DNA of 64,000 bases from Sphingorhabdus sp. EL138 (GCF_900258045.1 NZ_OGVD01000003.1:620001-684000); one strand, 5' to 3'; counted from the first letter of the stretch, positions 37,860-47,861 are shown. Numbers and translations: made by a program. The notes: generated from the sequence alone by a model not told the origin.

Positions 37860-38546
37860 TTATCTTTCCGACAGGTAATAACGTTCTTTTTCATTCAGAT
37901 CATCGTCCAGATCATAGATAATCGGCTGCCCGGTCGGAATTTCCAGACCGGTAATTTCATCATCCGAAATGCCCGACAGATGTTTGACCAGCGCACGCAG
38001 GCTATTGCCATGCGCAGAGATCAGGATGCGCTTGCCTGACTGGAGTTCCGGTGCAATCCGTGTTTTCCAATAGGGCAGTACGCGGGCAATTGTATCTTTC
38101 AGACTCTCGGTCGCAGGCACTTCAATCCCGGCATAGCGCGGGTCGGAGGACATTTGGTATTCGCTGTCGGCGGCCATTGGCGGCGGCGGCGTATCAAAGC
38201 TGCGGCGCCAGATATGCACCTGCTCATCACCATGTTTGTCTCGGGTTTCCTGTTTGTTGAGACCGGTCAACCCGCCATAATGCCTCTCGTTCAGCCGGTA
38301 GTTTTTCTCCACTGGTAGCCATAGACGGTCCATTTCTTCCAGCGCCAGGTTCAGCGTCTTGATCGCACGGCTTTGCAAGCTGGTAAAACACAAATCCGAT
38401 TCAATGCCCTTTTCTTTCATCAGGCGGCCCGCCGCTCTGGCTTCTTCAATTCCCTTTTCGGTGACATCAACATCCCACCAGCCGGTGAATCGATTCTCCA
38501 GATTCCATTGTGACTGGCCATGACGAAGAAGGATGAGCTGAGGCAT
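37860..38546 (-). CDS. gpmA: 2,3-bisphosphoglycerate-dependent phosphoglycerate mutase
   Basis: 228 residues with LLRHGQSQWN (phospho-His9), the ENRFTGWWDVDVTEKG segment, ERHYGGLTGLNK and ISAHGNSLRALVKHL. It interconverts 3- and 2-phosphoglycerate. It is convergent with the diguanylate cyclase gene; no terminator is obvious in the 25-base gap. Confidence 0.95.
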   Translation of the reverse strand: MPQLILLRHGQSQWNLENRFTGWWDVDVTEKGIEEARAAGRLMKEKGIESDLCFTSLQSRAIKTLNLALEEMDRLWLPVEKNYRLNERHYGGLTGLNKQETRDKHGDEQVHIWRRSFDTPPPPMAADSEYQMSSDPRYAGIEVPATESLKDTIARVLPYWKTRIAPELQSGKRILISAHGNSLRALVKHLSGISDDEITGLEIPTGQPIIYDLDDDLNEKERYYLSER

Positions 38547-38699
38547 AGGATGTCCTTAAATTTGCTGTTGAGAAACCTGTAGCGGTGAAGGCGGGGTCCG
38601 CCAAGCCAGATAATGATGACGGGGTATAGTTATAGACCGCGAAATATATGAAAATTCGTCCTGCGGGAAAGCGATTTCACTACTGCTGCTGTCGGTCGA

Positions 38700-39671
38700 T
38701 TACAGGATCCGGCTAAGCGTGTAAAAGGCCCCGAGCCCGCCCACCAGATAGACGGCTGGTATCTCCACCCATTTCCGCCGATCAACAGGTGACCGGCCGA
38801 TCAGCCATAACGCCGCCAATATGGCACCCACGAACAGGATCTGTCCGATCTCCACGCCCAGATTGAACAGCAACAATGCCCAGATTTCTTGACCTCTGGG
38901 TAGGCCGATATCGGCCAGCGCCCCCGCGAAACCCAGGCCGTGGAGCAAACCAAAGCCCAGCGCGATCAACCATGGTCGGCGGATGGTCAGGCTTGTTTTT
39001 CCGGCCCATTTGCGGACCACTTCGACGGCGAGGAAGAATATAGACAGCGCGATCAGTAACTCCACCGGCTTGCTCGGTAAGCTGAACAGACCGAGCGCGG
39101 TAATCGCCAAGGTTATGCTGTGGCCCAGCGTGAAGGCGGTGATCACCCAAAGCAGTTTGCGCACCGGGGTGAGCAGCAACAGGCCAAGGACGAACAACAA
39201 GTGATCCCAGCCGAACAGCATATGCTCTGCACCGATTTGCAGATAAGCGCGAGCAGGGGATCCACCGGGATCGCCCAAGGCAAAAGACGCACTGGCCGGG
39301 CGCAGAATATGCGTAGTCTCTTCGCCATCCGCCGTGCTCAGGCGGACAAAGACGTCGGTGAGCGTCCGATCGAGGCCTTCGATCATGACACGGCCTTTGT
39401 CGAGCTGACATGAAACCTGCCAGCTTTCGACAATTGCGTCACCGGAAATGACTTGACGTGTCGTCTCCGTCGCCGGGCACTGGTCCGGCAGTACAGGACG
39501 CATTTTGAGCTTGCGGCCGGACAGGATTGGCTGTTTCCAGACGACCGCAACAGTGCCGCCGGATTGCTCGGTCAGTTCGAGAGCGGCTGGCCGGATTTCA
39601 TGGGCATTGGCTGATATGCCGCAGAGCCAGATGAAGAGAGCCCAAAGAAAACTGAGCCGTATGATTGTCAC
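38700..39671 (-). CDS. HupE/UreJ-type membrane protein
   Basis: 323 residues: a signal peptide ending near SANAHE, an extracytoplasmic beta domain (about 25-130), and six or more membrane helices with the family sequence AEHMLFGWDHLLFVLGLLLL and GLLHGLGFAGALADIGLP. HupE and UreJ transport nickel; the longer two-domain form here has no assigned role. The start is GTG overlapping the stop of the PpiC-type gene (GTGA). Third gene of the trio with a PHP-like lipoprotein and a foldase. Confidence 0.82.
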   Translation of the reverse strand: MTIIRLSFLWALFIWLCGISANAHEIRPAALELTEQSGGTVAVVWKQPILSGRKLKMRPVLPDQCPATETTRQVISGDAIVESWQVSCQLDKGRVMIEGLDRTLTDVFVRLSTADGEETTHILRPASASFALGDPGGSPARAYLQIGAEHMLFGWDHLLFVLGLLLLTPVRKLLWVITAFTLGHSITLAITALGLFSLPSKPVELLIALSIFFLAVEVVRKWAGKTSLTIRRPWLIALGFGLLHGLGFAGALADIGLPRGQEIWALLLFNLGVEIGQILFVGAILAALWLIGRSPVDRRKWVEIPAVYLVGGLGAFYTLSRIL

Positions 39672-40495
39672 TCGTCTGCGCCCTCAATCACCACATCATA
39701 ACCGCGCACCAGCTCTTGCAGTGCCGCTTGCTTGGCCTTGGTGCTCTGGTCTTCTTTCCATGCCGCGGCGACCTCGGCCCTGATCGGTTCGAAATTCGCC
39801 TCCGCTGCATCGTCAATCGCTTCGATGCGAACCAGATGCAGTCCGAATGCAGACCCGATGGGTGGGCTCCATTGTCCAGGCGACAGTTTGAAGATCGCGC
39901 TGGCAAAATCCGGTCCGAACAGACGGGTCACTTCACTTTCCGGTATCGCGGCATAGCTGCGCTTCTGGATGAAGGGATCGCCCAGGCCTTTCCAATCTGT
40001 TCCTGGTTGCAGGTTCTGCAAAGTGTCGGCCGCTACCCTTTCAATCGCACCACCATGTTTCTCCGGACTGAGATAGATATGGATAAAACTCCGACGTTCT
40101 GGCGCGGCAAACTTGTCGCGGTTTGCGTCAAACCATGACTCTAACTCGGCATCAGAAGGATTGTCCGCCGTGCTTTCGCCACTAACCAGAAAATCCATTT
40201 TCTGTGCCAGGCGGCGCTTGATGATCGTGTCATCATCGCCAAGGCCAAGCCGCCGGGCCTCGCGCACCAATACCTCCTGTTGCACATATTGGTCGATAAT
40301 CTGCTGTTTATCCTCACCAGTGGGAAAGCGACCGGCGGTGTTGGCCCATAGCGCGCTCAACCGGTCTATCTCGGCGGCGCTGACAGTGATCGTCCGGCCT
40401 TGCTCCCCTTGATAGCCGTTCCAGAGATGATTGATGGCAACCAATGCCAGCCCGATCAGAACGAAATGCGTGATCGGATCTCGAAATATTTTCAC
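39668..40495 (-). CDS. PpiC-type peptidyl-prolyl isomerase, membrane anchored
   Basis: 275 residues with an N-terminal anchor (about 7-24), SurA/PrsA-like helical region (about 30-115), then a parvulin domain beginning ERRSFIHIYLSPEKHGG and ending FGLHLVRIEAI. It is probably a periplasmic foldase. The start codon is GTG (40493-40495). It sits 15 bases after the DUF3604 gene and is translationally coupled to the HupE/UreJ gene, suggesting a dedicated foldase for that system. Confidence 0.82.
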   Translation of the reverse strand: MKIFRDPITHFVLIGLALVAINHLWNGYQGEQGRTITVSAAEIDRLSALWANTAGRFPTGEDKQQIIDQYVQQEVLVREARRLGLGDDDTIIKRRLAQKMDFLVSGESTADNPSDAELESWFDANRDKFAAPERRSFIHIYLSPEKHGGAIERVAADTLQNLQPGTDWKGLGDPFIQKRSYAAIPESEVTRLFGPDFASAIFKLSPGQWSPPIGSAFGLHLVRIEAIDDAAEANFEPIRAEVAAAWKEDQSTKAKQAALQELVRGYDVVIEGADE

Positions 40496-40510
40496 AGATT
40501 ATCCCGTCAA

Positions 40511-42427
40511 TCAGGCCTTGGTCGGCACATACCAGATGGGTGAAGACCAGGCGCGTTCCTGAATGGTTTTTTGCAAGGCCGGGTTAGGCGGTACGCCTGC
40601 GCGTATCGCGTCCCATGTTGACCAGCGGCAAACGGGATTCTCCAGCACCCGGACATAATAGGATGCGCGTTGTCCCGCCTTATGCTCAAGATCGCGCCAG
40701 AATGTCTTGAGTTCCGGCGCCCCTTTGTTGGTCGAGATGGAGCAATCAGACAGATTGACTGTCGCGCCATTGTCAGGACAGCGCGCAGTGGCCGGATCGA
40801 CTGATCCGCCATCGGAACAGGCAACATCAAAAACCTTTTCATTGGTCTTGCCGCCATCAGTCCAGACTTTGACGATCTGTACCCGCTGCAAGGGTGCGCT
40901 CATCGCGTCGCGCATAGCCCAAACGATAAACCCGGGAGCCTTGTCCTCACCAACCAGGTCGCCGCCCATGGCAACGCCATCCTTATAGGCTTTGGATACC
41001 ATTTCCGGATCATCCAGCATGGCGGCATCAAAATCAAAACCGCCAAAGAAGCGCAATTTTATCCGGGTGCCGGTGGTTGCATAAGTTTCCTTGCGCCGCA
41101 TCGCGTCAAATATCGCCTCGCGGGTATTTTCTTCGGCCCAGACTGCCGCATAGCCGGATGCGCCCCAGCGTGAGAACCAGCTCGCCGCGCGCGGATCGAC
41201 CGTTACGCCTTCCCAGCTTTTCTTGCCGCCCGGCGGGACGGAGCCTCGTGATTCCGGCGTGCCATCAACGACGCCGATTTTGGACCAGAAATTCTTTTCG
41301 TCAAATGATCCGCCGGCGACATGAGTGTCGGTAGATCCAATCAAGCCGAATTGAAACGGGTTGCTGCCGATTTTGTCTCCCAGCATCAAGCCATTGGCGT
41401 AAGCCTGCCTGACATAGTCGCCGCTGCTTGTCTTGGACTTGATCTGTGAAGACAGCAGATATTCGTAAATGCCGAAATCCGCCCACTCATCATTTGGTGA
41501 GAGGGACGGATGGGTTTCTGATGTGCCCTTGACCTGTGTGATCTCGACAATTGGCTCATTGCGCATGCGTTGATCGGCATAGGCTTTGGTCAGCGGCTGG
41601 CCATTATAGGTTTCCAGCTTGAACATTTCGCCGTCCGACACATTGCTGTTATGCGGAATCGAAAGTCCGTCAATCCCGGCTGCGCGTTGTTCGTCCATCC
41701 ATGACCATAAATCTTCTGGGTTGCTCGATTCCAGCGTGCCAAAGGGCATGTCGGGGGCGGAATCGCGGAATACGACATTGCGGTGCAGATTTCCGCCGGC
41801 AAAACCACCGCCTTCGCCTTGCGTCACCCGCGTGGCGGTATATTCATAGGCGGCGAACGTCGTGAATTTACCCGGCTTATAATATTTGTCTGCCGCATCG
41901 ACAGTGGCTTTCCACACGTCTCCGATGATTTTGGCATCGTAAACACCATCCATTTTTCGGCCGTCGCGAACCGATCCACCAATCAGCTGGAAGGCGGCAA
42001 TAATTTTATCAGGATCCGTGCTGAACATATCCTTTGCCATCTCAAGCTTTGAAATTTCCGTGCCTTCGGTGTCCATTGCCGGTAAGTGGCCCAGATAAGC
42101 TGCATGATCGGTGACCGCCATGAAATCCAGCGCCGGACCTTCGAGTTTCAGATCATAGCCGGACGGATGGGTGATACCCTCGCCTATGCCGAATTTATAT
42201 GCATCTTCCGGTGTTGTGCGGACATTGAAAATATAGGCGTCAAAGCTGTTGCGGGTATGAATGTGGAGGTCGCCAAAATAGACATTGCGGTCAGGATTGG
42301 GTTGCTCAAGCGTCTCGCCCGGGGCGAGCGCGATGCCAGTTTTCTCCTGCGTATCGGTGTCACCGGAACAACCGGCCATCAGCGCACCCATTGCCGTTAG
42401 CGTCAAAAAATTGCGTATCATCTCCAT
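40511..42427 (-). CDS. DUF3604 lipoprotein with PHP-like metal motifs
   Basis: 638 residues with lipobox LMAGC (Cys20). The DUF3604 core shows PHP-hydrolase-like metal motifs: GDLHIHTRNSFD (H55, H57), AVTDHAAYLG (D107, H108), SIPHNSNVSDG and GSTDTHVAGG. It is thus likely a metal-dependent hydrolase attached to the outer membrane. GGGAGGGAG precedes the ATG. It heads the trio with the PpiC isomerase and HupE/UreJ and is divergent from a TonB-dependent receptor, hinting at a shared substrate. The substrate is unknown. Confidence 0.85.
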   Translation of the reverse strand: MEMIRNFLTLTAMGALMAGCSGDTDTQEKTGIALAPGETLEQPNPDRNVYFGDLHIHTRNSFDAYIFNVRTTPEDAYKFGIGEGITHPSGYDLKLEGPALDFMAVTDHAAYLGHLPAMDTEGTEISKLEMAKDMFSTDPDKIIAAFQLIGGSVRDGRKMDGVYDAKIIGDVWKATVDAADKYYKPGKFTTFAAYEYTATRVTQGEGGGFAGGNLHRNVVFRDSAPDMPFGTLESSNPEDLWSWMDEQRAAGIDGLSIPHNSNVSDGEMFKLETYNGQPLTKAYADQRMRNEPIVEITQVKGTSETHPSLSPNDEWADFGIYEYLLSSQIKSKTSSGDYVRQAYANGLMLGDKIGSNPFQFGLIGSTDTHVAGGSFDEKNFWSKIGVVDGTPESRGSVPPGGKKSWEGVTVDPRAASWFSRWGASGYAAVWAEENTREAIFDAMRRKETYATTGTRIKLRFFGGFDFDAAMLDDPEMVSKAYKDGVAMGGDLVGEDKAPGFIVWAMRDAMSAPLQRVQIVKVWTDGGKTNEKVFDVACSDGGSVDPATARCPDNGATVNLSDCSISTNKGAPELKTFWRDLEHKAGQRASYYVRVLENPVCRWSTWDAIRAGVPPNPALQKTIQERAWSSPIWYVPTKA

Positions 42428-42944
42428 CTCCCTCCCCGTCGGGATTTAATGGCCCAGTTAAAACACTTATGCAAGTATAACCGCAGTGGACCAAATTTCT
42501 GATCGTCAAGGCGCGCTGGAAATCCCCTCTTCCTGATTGGTTTTGGGGCACCGTGCCGCGTCGCTGCAATGTTTGCGAGTTGACCACAAGTTCCCAGAAA
42601 AGCTCAATGCTTAGAAATTGTTACGCGATATTCCAGTCTTGCGATGAAGCCTGTTTCAGCTACCTGTTTGTGCGCCGGATTCACAGACTCCGCCTGATGG
42701 TATGCAGGACGCATCAAATATACCACAGATAGTGTTTTGAGCGTTGATTTTGACTGAAATCTGTCATTTTACATTGTATCATTTTTGCCACTGCGCGGCT
42801 TTTTCTGTGTCGATCCGCCGATATCAGCTTGATTTAGCGGTCTAATTAAACGACCTGTGTCCTGCGACCGACGCAATAAGTTCAGCATCCCCTCCCCATT
42901 TTATAGGGATAAATGACAGGCGCCGGAGAGTTCAACGGGAGAGA
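42428..42944. other. Divergent intergenic region, DUF3604 gene / TonB receptor gene
   Basis: 517 bases with no gene and no clear palindrome. A weak sigma70-like pair, TTGACT (42750-42755) and ATTGTA (42773-42778) with a 17-base spacer, faces the receptor gene but is far from it, implying a leader of about 165 bases if real. GGGAGAG precedes the receptor start. Confidence 0.35.
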
Positions 42945-45551
42945 ATGATTATGAAGAGTTTGAATCGCGTCCTTATGGCAGCACTGTGTACGAGTGCCAT
43001 GACAGTGCCAGCATACGCGCAAGATCAAGGTGCTGAAGAAACAGTTGATGATAATGTCATCATCGTGACCGCGACGCGCCGCGCCGAAGACGTGCAAGAT
43101 ATTCCGATTGCTGTGACGGCGGTTAGCCCGGTTCAGTTGGAGCAACAAGGCGTTGTCAACGTTCAGAATATCGGCAGCGTTTCCCCAAGCTTCTCAACCT
43201 CCAATGCGCAAACCGCATCGGGTACGGTTGTGCTGCGCATAAGAGGTGTCGGTACCACATCAAACAATATCGGCTTTGAATCCGCGGTCGGCATCTTTGT
43301 CGACGGCGCATATCAGTCCCGCCCAGGCGTCGCGCTTGGTGAGTTTGTTGACGTCGAACGTGTCGAAGTCCTTCGTGGCCCACAAGGCACCCTGTTCGGA
43401 CGCAACACTTCGGCCGGTGCTTTGAATATCACCAACAAGCGTCCAGACCTGGATGAATTTGGCGGCTTCGTAAACGCGACCTATGGCAATTTTGATCATA
43501 TCAGCGTGCAGGGTGCCATCAATGCGCCGATTATCGAGGATACGCTCGCATTTCGTCTGACCGGCGCTTATCGGCAGCGCGATGGATTTGTGGATGTCGT
43601 TGACAGCACGGGCAACCAGATCGCCGAATCCAATGAAACAGATCAGTATCTTGTTCGCGGGCAACTTGGCTTCGAAAGTGATAGCGGCATTCAGGCGCGC
43701 TTGATTGCTGACTATTCACAGAGCACGGCAAGTTGTTGCAGCGCCGTTGAGCTTCTGCGTTCCGGCGTTGAAACCTCAGGCCTGTTTGCCGCTGTAGGAC
43801 TTGGTCTGCGCGGCGGGCAAGCTGGCGTTAACGCAGCGACAAGTCCATTTGATACCGGAAATGCCCAACTTGCAGTGGATGACAGACTATCAACAGAAAG
43901 CTTCCCATCCGACAGCAAGATAAGCCAATGGGGCATAACAGGTGAGCTGGAATTCCCATTGGGAGACAATGCCGATCTCATCTACATTGGCTCCTATCGG
44001 GAATTTGAAGCACGGAATGCTTATGACTCCGATTTCTCTGGCATAGATGTATTCAACGTCATCCCCGACTTCGGCTTTGGTGGTGGAACAGAAATCAACA
44101 CCATGACCCACGAATTGCGTGTTCAAGGCGAAGCTTTTGACGGTGCCCTCGACTGGCTTGTCGGTGCCTATTACTCGGACGAAGACATCAGCCAGACCGC
44201 TAACTTCGGTTTGGGTGCAGACTATGATCGTCTAGTTGGTGCCCTGTTGGCCGCTGGCACCGGCGGCGCCACGCTGAACCCGGCGAGCCCACTATACGCA
44301 GGCGGTGCCACCTTCCTTGGCGCGACACCGTTGCAGAATTTGACCGGCGTCGATCCGTCAACTGTGCAGACCGCCAATGCTTATACCCAAAACAGCAAAA
44401 GCTGGTCGATCTTTACACACAACACGTTGGAAGTAGCCGATGGTCTGAAACTGACTGTTGGTTTGCGCTATTCTGACGAGAGCAAGGATGGTTCGTTCAG
44501 CCAACCTGGCATCAACAACAATCTGTGCCCAGCTACATTGGGTCAAGTTGCCGCGGGTAACGCTGTACCCGATCTGATTGGTAGCATTTTGGGATTAGGT
44601 TGTTTTGCCTTTACCGCACCGGCTATCGGCAATGATGCGATTGCATTCCCGCTGCCGCGTCCGTTCGATACAACGTTTAGCGATGAAGAGCTGATCTATA
44701 CTGGTAAGGTAAGCTACGAATTTGCTTCACCGGTCACAATATATGCCAGCTTCACGCATGGCTATAAATCAGGGGGCTTCAACCTCGACTCCACGGCTGC
44801 AGCTGGTGGCGCTGATCCGCGCTTTGCTTCGGAAGAAGTTGATGCCTATGAAGTTGGCCTGAAAGCCAAATTCCTTGATAATGCTGTAACTTTAAACGTT
44901 GCTGGATTTCATGAGGAGTTTACCAACTTTCAGGTTCTGGAATTTACCGGAGCGCAGTTCAGAACGTTTAACGTGCCGGTTGCAAAATCGACGGGTGTTG
45001 AACTTGAAACGGTTATCCGTCCGGATGACAATTTTACAATCAATGGTGGATTGACCTACACGGATGCAAGATATCCGGGCAATTGTGCGGGTACGCTAAC
45101 GTCTCCGAATGTTGTCAATCTATGCGGCAACTCGTTGACCAATGCTCCGAAATGGGTGGGTATCATGGGGGCGACCTATGATCGTGATTTGGGCAGTAGC
45201 CTGAAGTTCTTCGTGAACGGCCAAATCCGTATGGAAAGTGATCGCCGGACGTCAACGCAGGCCAGCTTGGTTCCAAATGCTGCGCAAATTACGGCAGCCG
45301 GAAGCGTTCAGGCCGCCGCAGCAGCGACAGCTTTGAACCCGTTTGATATTCAAGACAGCAATATCAAGATCAACATGCGTGCCGGTATCGGTGACATTGA
45401 CGACGCTTGGGGTATTGAGGCCTGGGTGACCAACCTGACCAATGAAGTGACGCGCGGTGTTACGTTCAACACGGTGCTGCGCTCCGGTTCGCGGTCAGCA
45501 TTTGTTCAAGAACCGCGCATGTTTGGCTTGACGCTTCGCGGCAAGTTTTGA
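42945..45551 (+). CDS. TonB-dependent outer-membrane receptor (1)
   Basis: 868 residues. Signal peptide ending PAYAQ, a TonB-box-like NVIIVTATRRAED, plug domain to about 170 with SAVGIFVDGAYQSR and VEVLRGPQGTLFGRNTSAG, then the 22-strand barrel, ending LTLRGKF. No STN domain. It imports a large or scarce compound through the outer membrane; members of this FecA-like group in sphingomonads carry substrates other than siderophores. Either ATG (42945 or 42951) could be the start. A strong terminator follows. Confidence 0.93.
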   Translation: MIMKSLNRVLMAALCTSAMTVPAYAQDQGAEETVDDNVIIVTATRRAEDVQDIPIAVTAVSPVQLEQQGVVNVQNIGSVSPSFSTSNAQTASGTVVLRIRGVGTTSNNIGFESAVGIFVDGAYQSRPGVALGEFVDVERVEVLRGPQGTLFGRNTSAGALNITNKRPDLDEFGGFVNATYGNFDHISVQGAINAPIIEDTLAFRLTGAYRQRDGFVDVVDSTGNQIAESNETDQYLVRGQLGFESDSGIQARLIADYSQSTASCCSAVELLRSGVETSGLFAAVGLGLRGGQAGVNAATSPFDTGNAQLAVDDRLSTESFPSDSKISQWGITGELEFPLGDNADLIYIGSYREFEARNAYDSDFSGIDVFNVIPDFGFGGGTEINTMTHELRVQGEAFDGALDWLVGAYYSDEDISQTANFGLGADYDRLVGALLAAGTGGATLNPASPLYAGGATFLGATPLQNLTGVDPSTVQTANAYTQNSKSWSIFTHNTLEVADGLKLTVGLRYSDESKDGSFSQPGINNNLCPATLGQVAAGNAVPDLIGSILGLGCFAFTAPAIGNDAIAFPLPRPFDTTFSDEELIYTGKVSYEFASPVTIYASFTHGYKSGGFNLDSTAAAGGADPRFASEEVDAYEVGLKAKFLDNAVTLNVAGFHEEFTNFQVLEFTGAQFRTFNVPVAKSTGVELETVIRPDDNFTINGGLTYTDARYPGNCAGTLTSPNVVNLCGNSLTNAPKWVGIMGATYDRDLGSSLKFFVNGQIRMESDRRTSTQASLVPNAAQITAAGSVQAAAAATALNPFDIQDSNIKINMRAGIGDIDDAWGIEAWVTNLTNEVTRGVTFNTVLRSGSRSAFVQEPRMFGLTLRGKF

Positions 45552-45577
45552 TCCTTCTCTCCCGTTGGATCAAACGA

Positions 45578-45609
45578 GGCGGTCGGTTGGGGAACCGGCC
45601 GCCTTTTTT
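45578..45609 (+). terminator. Rho-independent terminator after TonB receptor 1
   Basis: Arms GGCGGTCGGTT (45578-45588) and AACCGGCCGCC (45593-45603) pair over 11 bp with one G:U, loop GGGG, followed by six T. Confidence 0.9.
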
Positions 45610-45684
45610 GTTTACGACGATCTACGCAAAACTGGCTATTCCAAATGTTGTGGCAAGATAGAACTCCAGAGAGCTAATTTGTTT

Positions 45685-46077
45685 TTAGAGCGCTACAGTG
45701 GTTTTTTGTTTGGATTTCTGTAAATTCCAGATGACCCACAGGCTGGCCCATGCGGGAATCTGGATCAGCAGAAAATTGGTCGCTGATACATCGTCAAGCA
45801 ACATACCTCGGTGGAAGAAAATGGCGATATGATAGATTGCATGGAGAGCAGGCCAGATACAGGCGAACATCCCGACCGAAGCATCACGGAATGCCCATAA
45901 TATGCCGCCACCCATCACCCCATAGGCGATACCGATATCGCGAACGAAATGCTTATGATACAAACCCATCTGGGCGATGCCAGGTACGGTGTCATACCAC
46001 CATTGCGGGGCGAACCACATCACCAGTCCGTTGATGATGTAAGCGAGACCGACAGACCATAAAATTAGCTTATTCAT
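45685..46077 (-). CDS. Four-helix membrane protein, unknown
   Basis: 130 residues, four membrane helices (about 4-20, 45-62, 68-88, 100-122), many Trp and His (YHKHFVRDIGIAYGVMGGG, HAIYHIAIFFHRG). Family not recognised. TGGAGGAACC precedes the ATG. It lies 49 bases downstream of the PadR gene on the same strand and is likely co-transcribed with it. Confidence 0.65.
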   Translation of the reverse strand: MNKLILWSVGLAYIINGLVMWFAPQWWYDTVPGIAQMGLYHKHFVRDIGIAYGVMGGGILWAFRDASVGMFACIWPALHAIYHIAIFFHRGMLLDDVSATNFLLIQIPAWASLWVIWNLQKSKQKTTVAL

Positions 46078-46126
46078 TTGGTTCCTCCATATTTCGCGAT
46101 CCGTTTTGTAACGCAGTTTGCGCCAG

Positions 46127-46702
46127 TCACGACTCAGCTCGTTTGATGGGGATCACTGAACTTAGTTCTTGGACGCGCTGTTCGCTCAATTCTTCCAAAG
46201 CATGGGCGCACCAACTGGCCCATTCCCGTTCATTTCTTACGCCAACTTCCAGGGCCAGTTTCCTCCCCAAATCCGCCAGTGACTGGGCTTTGCCAATTTT
46301 GTTGTGAATCGCTTCATATTGCATCTGGCGATCTTTATGCCGATCCAGTCGCAGAAACAGATTCTCCCGCAGTGCCTTTAGGTTAACCGACTCGATTCCA
46401 TAAAGTTGCACCAGAAAATCATCTTTCATCGGCTGCGGCTCCGAAGGAGATTGAGACCAGTCGAAAAGATCCGAACGTCCCGGTTCGGTAATCTCAAAGA
46501 CAATGCGATTGGGCTTGCCGGTTTGTTCGACCTCTTCCGATTTGACGAAGCCTTTCTCTTTCAGCTTTCGCAGCTCACGATAGATTTGGGAATGCTGGGC
46601 ACGCCAAAACAGACCTGTCGACTTGTCGAACTGTTTGGCCACGTCATAGCCGGTTTTAGGTCCGTCAGTGAGGGCAACTAATATTGCATATCGTAATGAC
46701 AT
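46127..46702 (-). CDS. PadR-family transcriptional regulator
   Basis: 191 residues: an N-terminal winged helix (RYAILVALTDGPKTGYDVAKQF, HSQIYRELRKLKEKGFVKSE) and a C-terminal Vir-like dimerisation domain with RLDRHKDRQMQYEAI. PadR proteins repress stress or phenolic-acid genes. GGGAGAGG precedes the ATG. Palindromes typical of PadR targets lie just upstream, suggesting autoregulation and control of the downstream membrane protein. Confidence 0.88.
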   Translation of the reverse strand: MSLRYAILVALTDGPKTGYDVAKQFDKSTGLFWRAQHSQIYRELRKLKEKGFVKSEEVEQTGKPNRIVFEITEPGRSDLFDWSQSPSEPQPMKDDFLVQLYGIESVNLKALRENLFLRLDRHKDRQMQYEAIHNKIGKAQSLADLGRKLALEVGVRNEREWASWCAHALEELSEQRVQELSSVIPIKRAES

Positions 46703-46713
46703 GAAACCTCTCC

Positions 46714-46759
46714 CATATGATACTAATCACATATTTTTATATGATATTTGTATCATATG
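46714..46759. promoter_or_regulatory. PadR operator candidate
   Basis: Two nested inverted repeats: CATATGATAC (46714-46723) with GTATCATATG (46750-46759), and the compact ATATGATA-TTTG-TATCATAT (46739-46758). PadR repressors typically bind such ATAT/ATAC-containing dyads in their own promoter. Confidence 0.65.
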
Positions 46760-46854
46760 AGTCAAGCTTCGCGTGGAGGGCAGTATTGTGATGATCGCTC
46801 TTGAGATTGAAATGTAGAGATATGACCGGTGTCCTCCAGCTGTAAAAACTGCTT

Positions 46855-47760
46855 CTAGCCAGCCGGCCATGTCATCCCGCCAATTCGATCAACCAAAAAG
46901 TCAATGAACACGCGTACTTTGGCCGTCAACACATTGGACTTTGGATAAACGAGCCACAGGGCTGCCTTATCATCAATCCGATAATCCGGGAGCACCCGTA
47001 TCAGCGATCCCTCGGCAATTTCTCGATGAACCAGCCACGCGGCATTCATCGAAATTCCCGCTCCTGCAAGCGTAACCAATTTCTGGCTAAGACCATCATC
47101 CACGATCAGACGACAATCAGATGCGCCTGGATCAAAGACATGACTGTCACCATTTTGTGCCACGAGTTTCCGGGCGGTCTGTTTCTGAAAAGCGATGAGA
47201 TTATGGGTGGTCAGATCAGCGGCTTTTAAAGGCCTGCCGTGCCGTGCGAGATAATCCGGAGAGGCGCATAATATCCGCGTATCATCACATAGTTTGCGGG
47301 CCTTGAAGCTGCTGTCATCTAGTGCTTGATTGCGTAGAGCCAGATCAAAACTACCTTCGATAAGATCAAAGCGCGTGTCAGACAGCCGCATATCCAGGGT
47401 GATTTCGGGATATTGCCGATGGAATTCAGGAAGGATCGGCATGATATAAAGCTGCGCAAAGGTGCTCGAGGCGGCAAAGCGTAACAGCCCTGAAGGCTCC
47501 GCCTTGGTCAGCCCCATCGCAGCAAGCGCCGCATCTTCCTGTGCCAATATTTCCCGAGCGTAAGGCAAGAAGTCTGCACCCTCAGCAGATAGAGACACTT
47601 TGCGGGTTGAACGATGCAAAAGATCGGCGCCAAAAGTCCGTTCCAATTTGGCGAGCCTTGAACTGGCAACCGCTGGAGCCAGACCCAATGCCCGCCCGGC
47701 CGCGCTGATGTTCCGTTTTTCCGCTGCCAAAACGAACAGGCGGACTGCGTCGGTATCCAT
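46855..47760 (-). CDS. LysR-family transcriptional regulator
   Basis: 301 residues: N-terminal HTH (LFVLAAEKRNISAAGRALGLAP, VASSRLAKLERTFGADLLHR) and a two-lobe effector domain ending LVDRIGGM. Divergent from the enoyl-CoA hydratase gene at 47862, the usual arrangement for a LysR activator and its target. The effector may be a substrate of the following three enzymes. Confidence 0.9.
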   Translation of the reverse strand: MDTDAVRLFVLAAEKRNISAAGRALGLAPAVASSRLAKLERTFGADLLHRSTRKVSLSAEGADFLPYAREILAQEDAALAAMGLTKAEPSGLLRFAASSTFAQLYIMPILPEFHRQYPEITLDMRLSDTRFDLIEGSFDLALRNQALDDSSFKARKLCDDTRILCASPDYLARHGRPLKAADLTTHNLIAFQKQTARKLVAQNGDSHVFDPGASDCRLIVDDGLSQKLVTLAGAGISMNAAWLVHREIAEGSLIRVLPDYRIDDKAALWLVYPKSNVLTAKVRVFIDFLVDRIGGMTWPAG

Positions 47761-47861
47761 TCATTATATCCAAAAAGCGAATAGTAAATTCTAATATGCG
47801 CTATTTATATCGAATTTGGCAATGATATCTTCACTGCAATCACCGCGAATGGAGAAATGCA

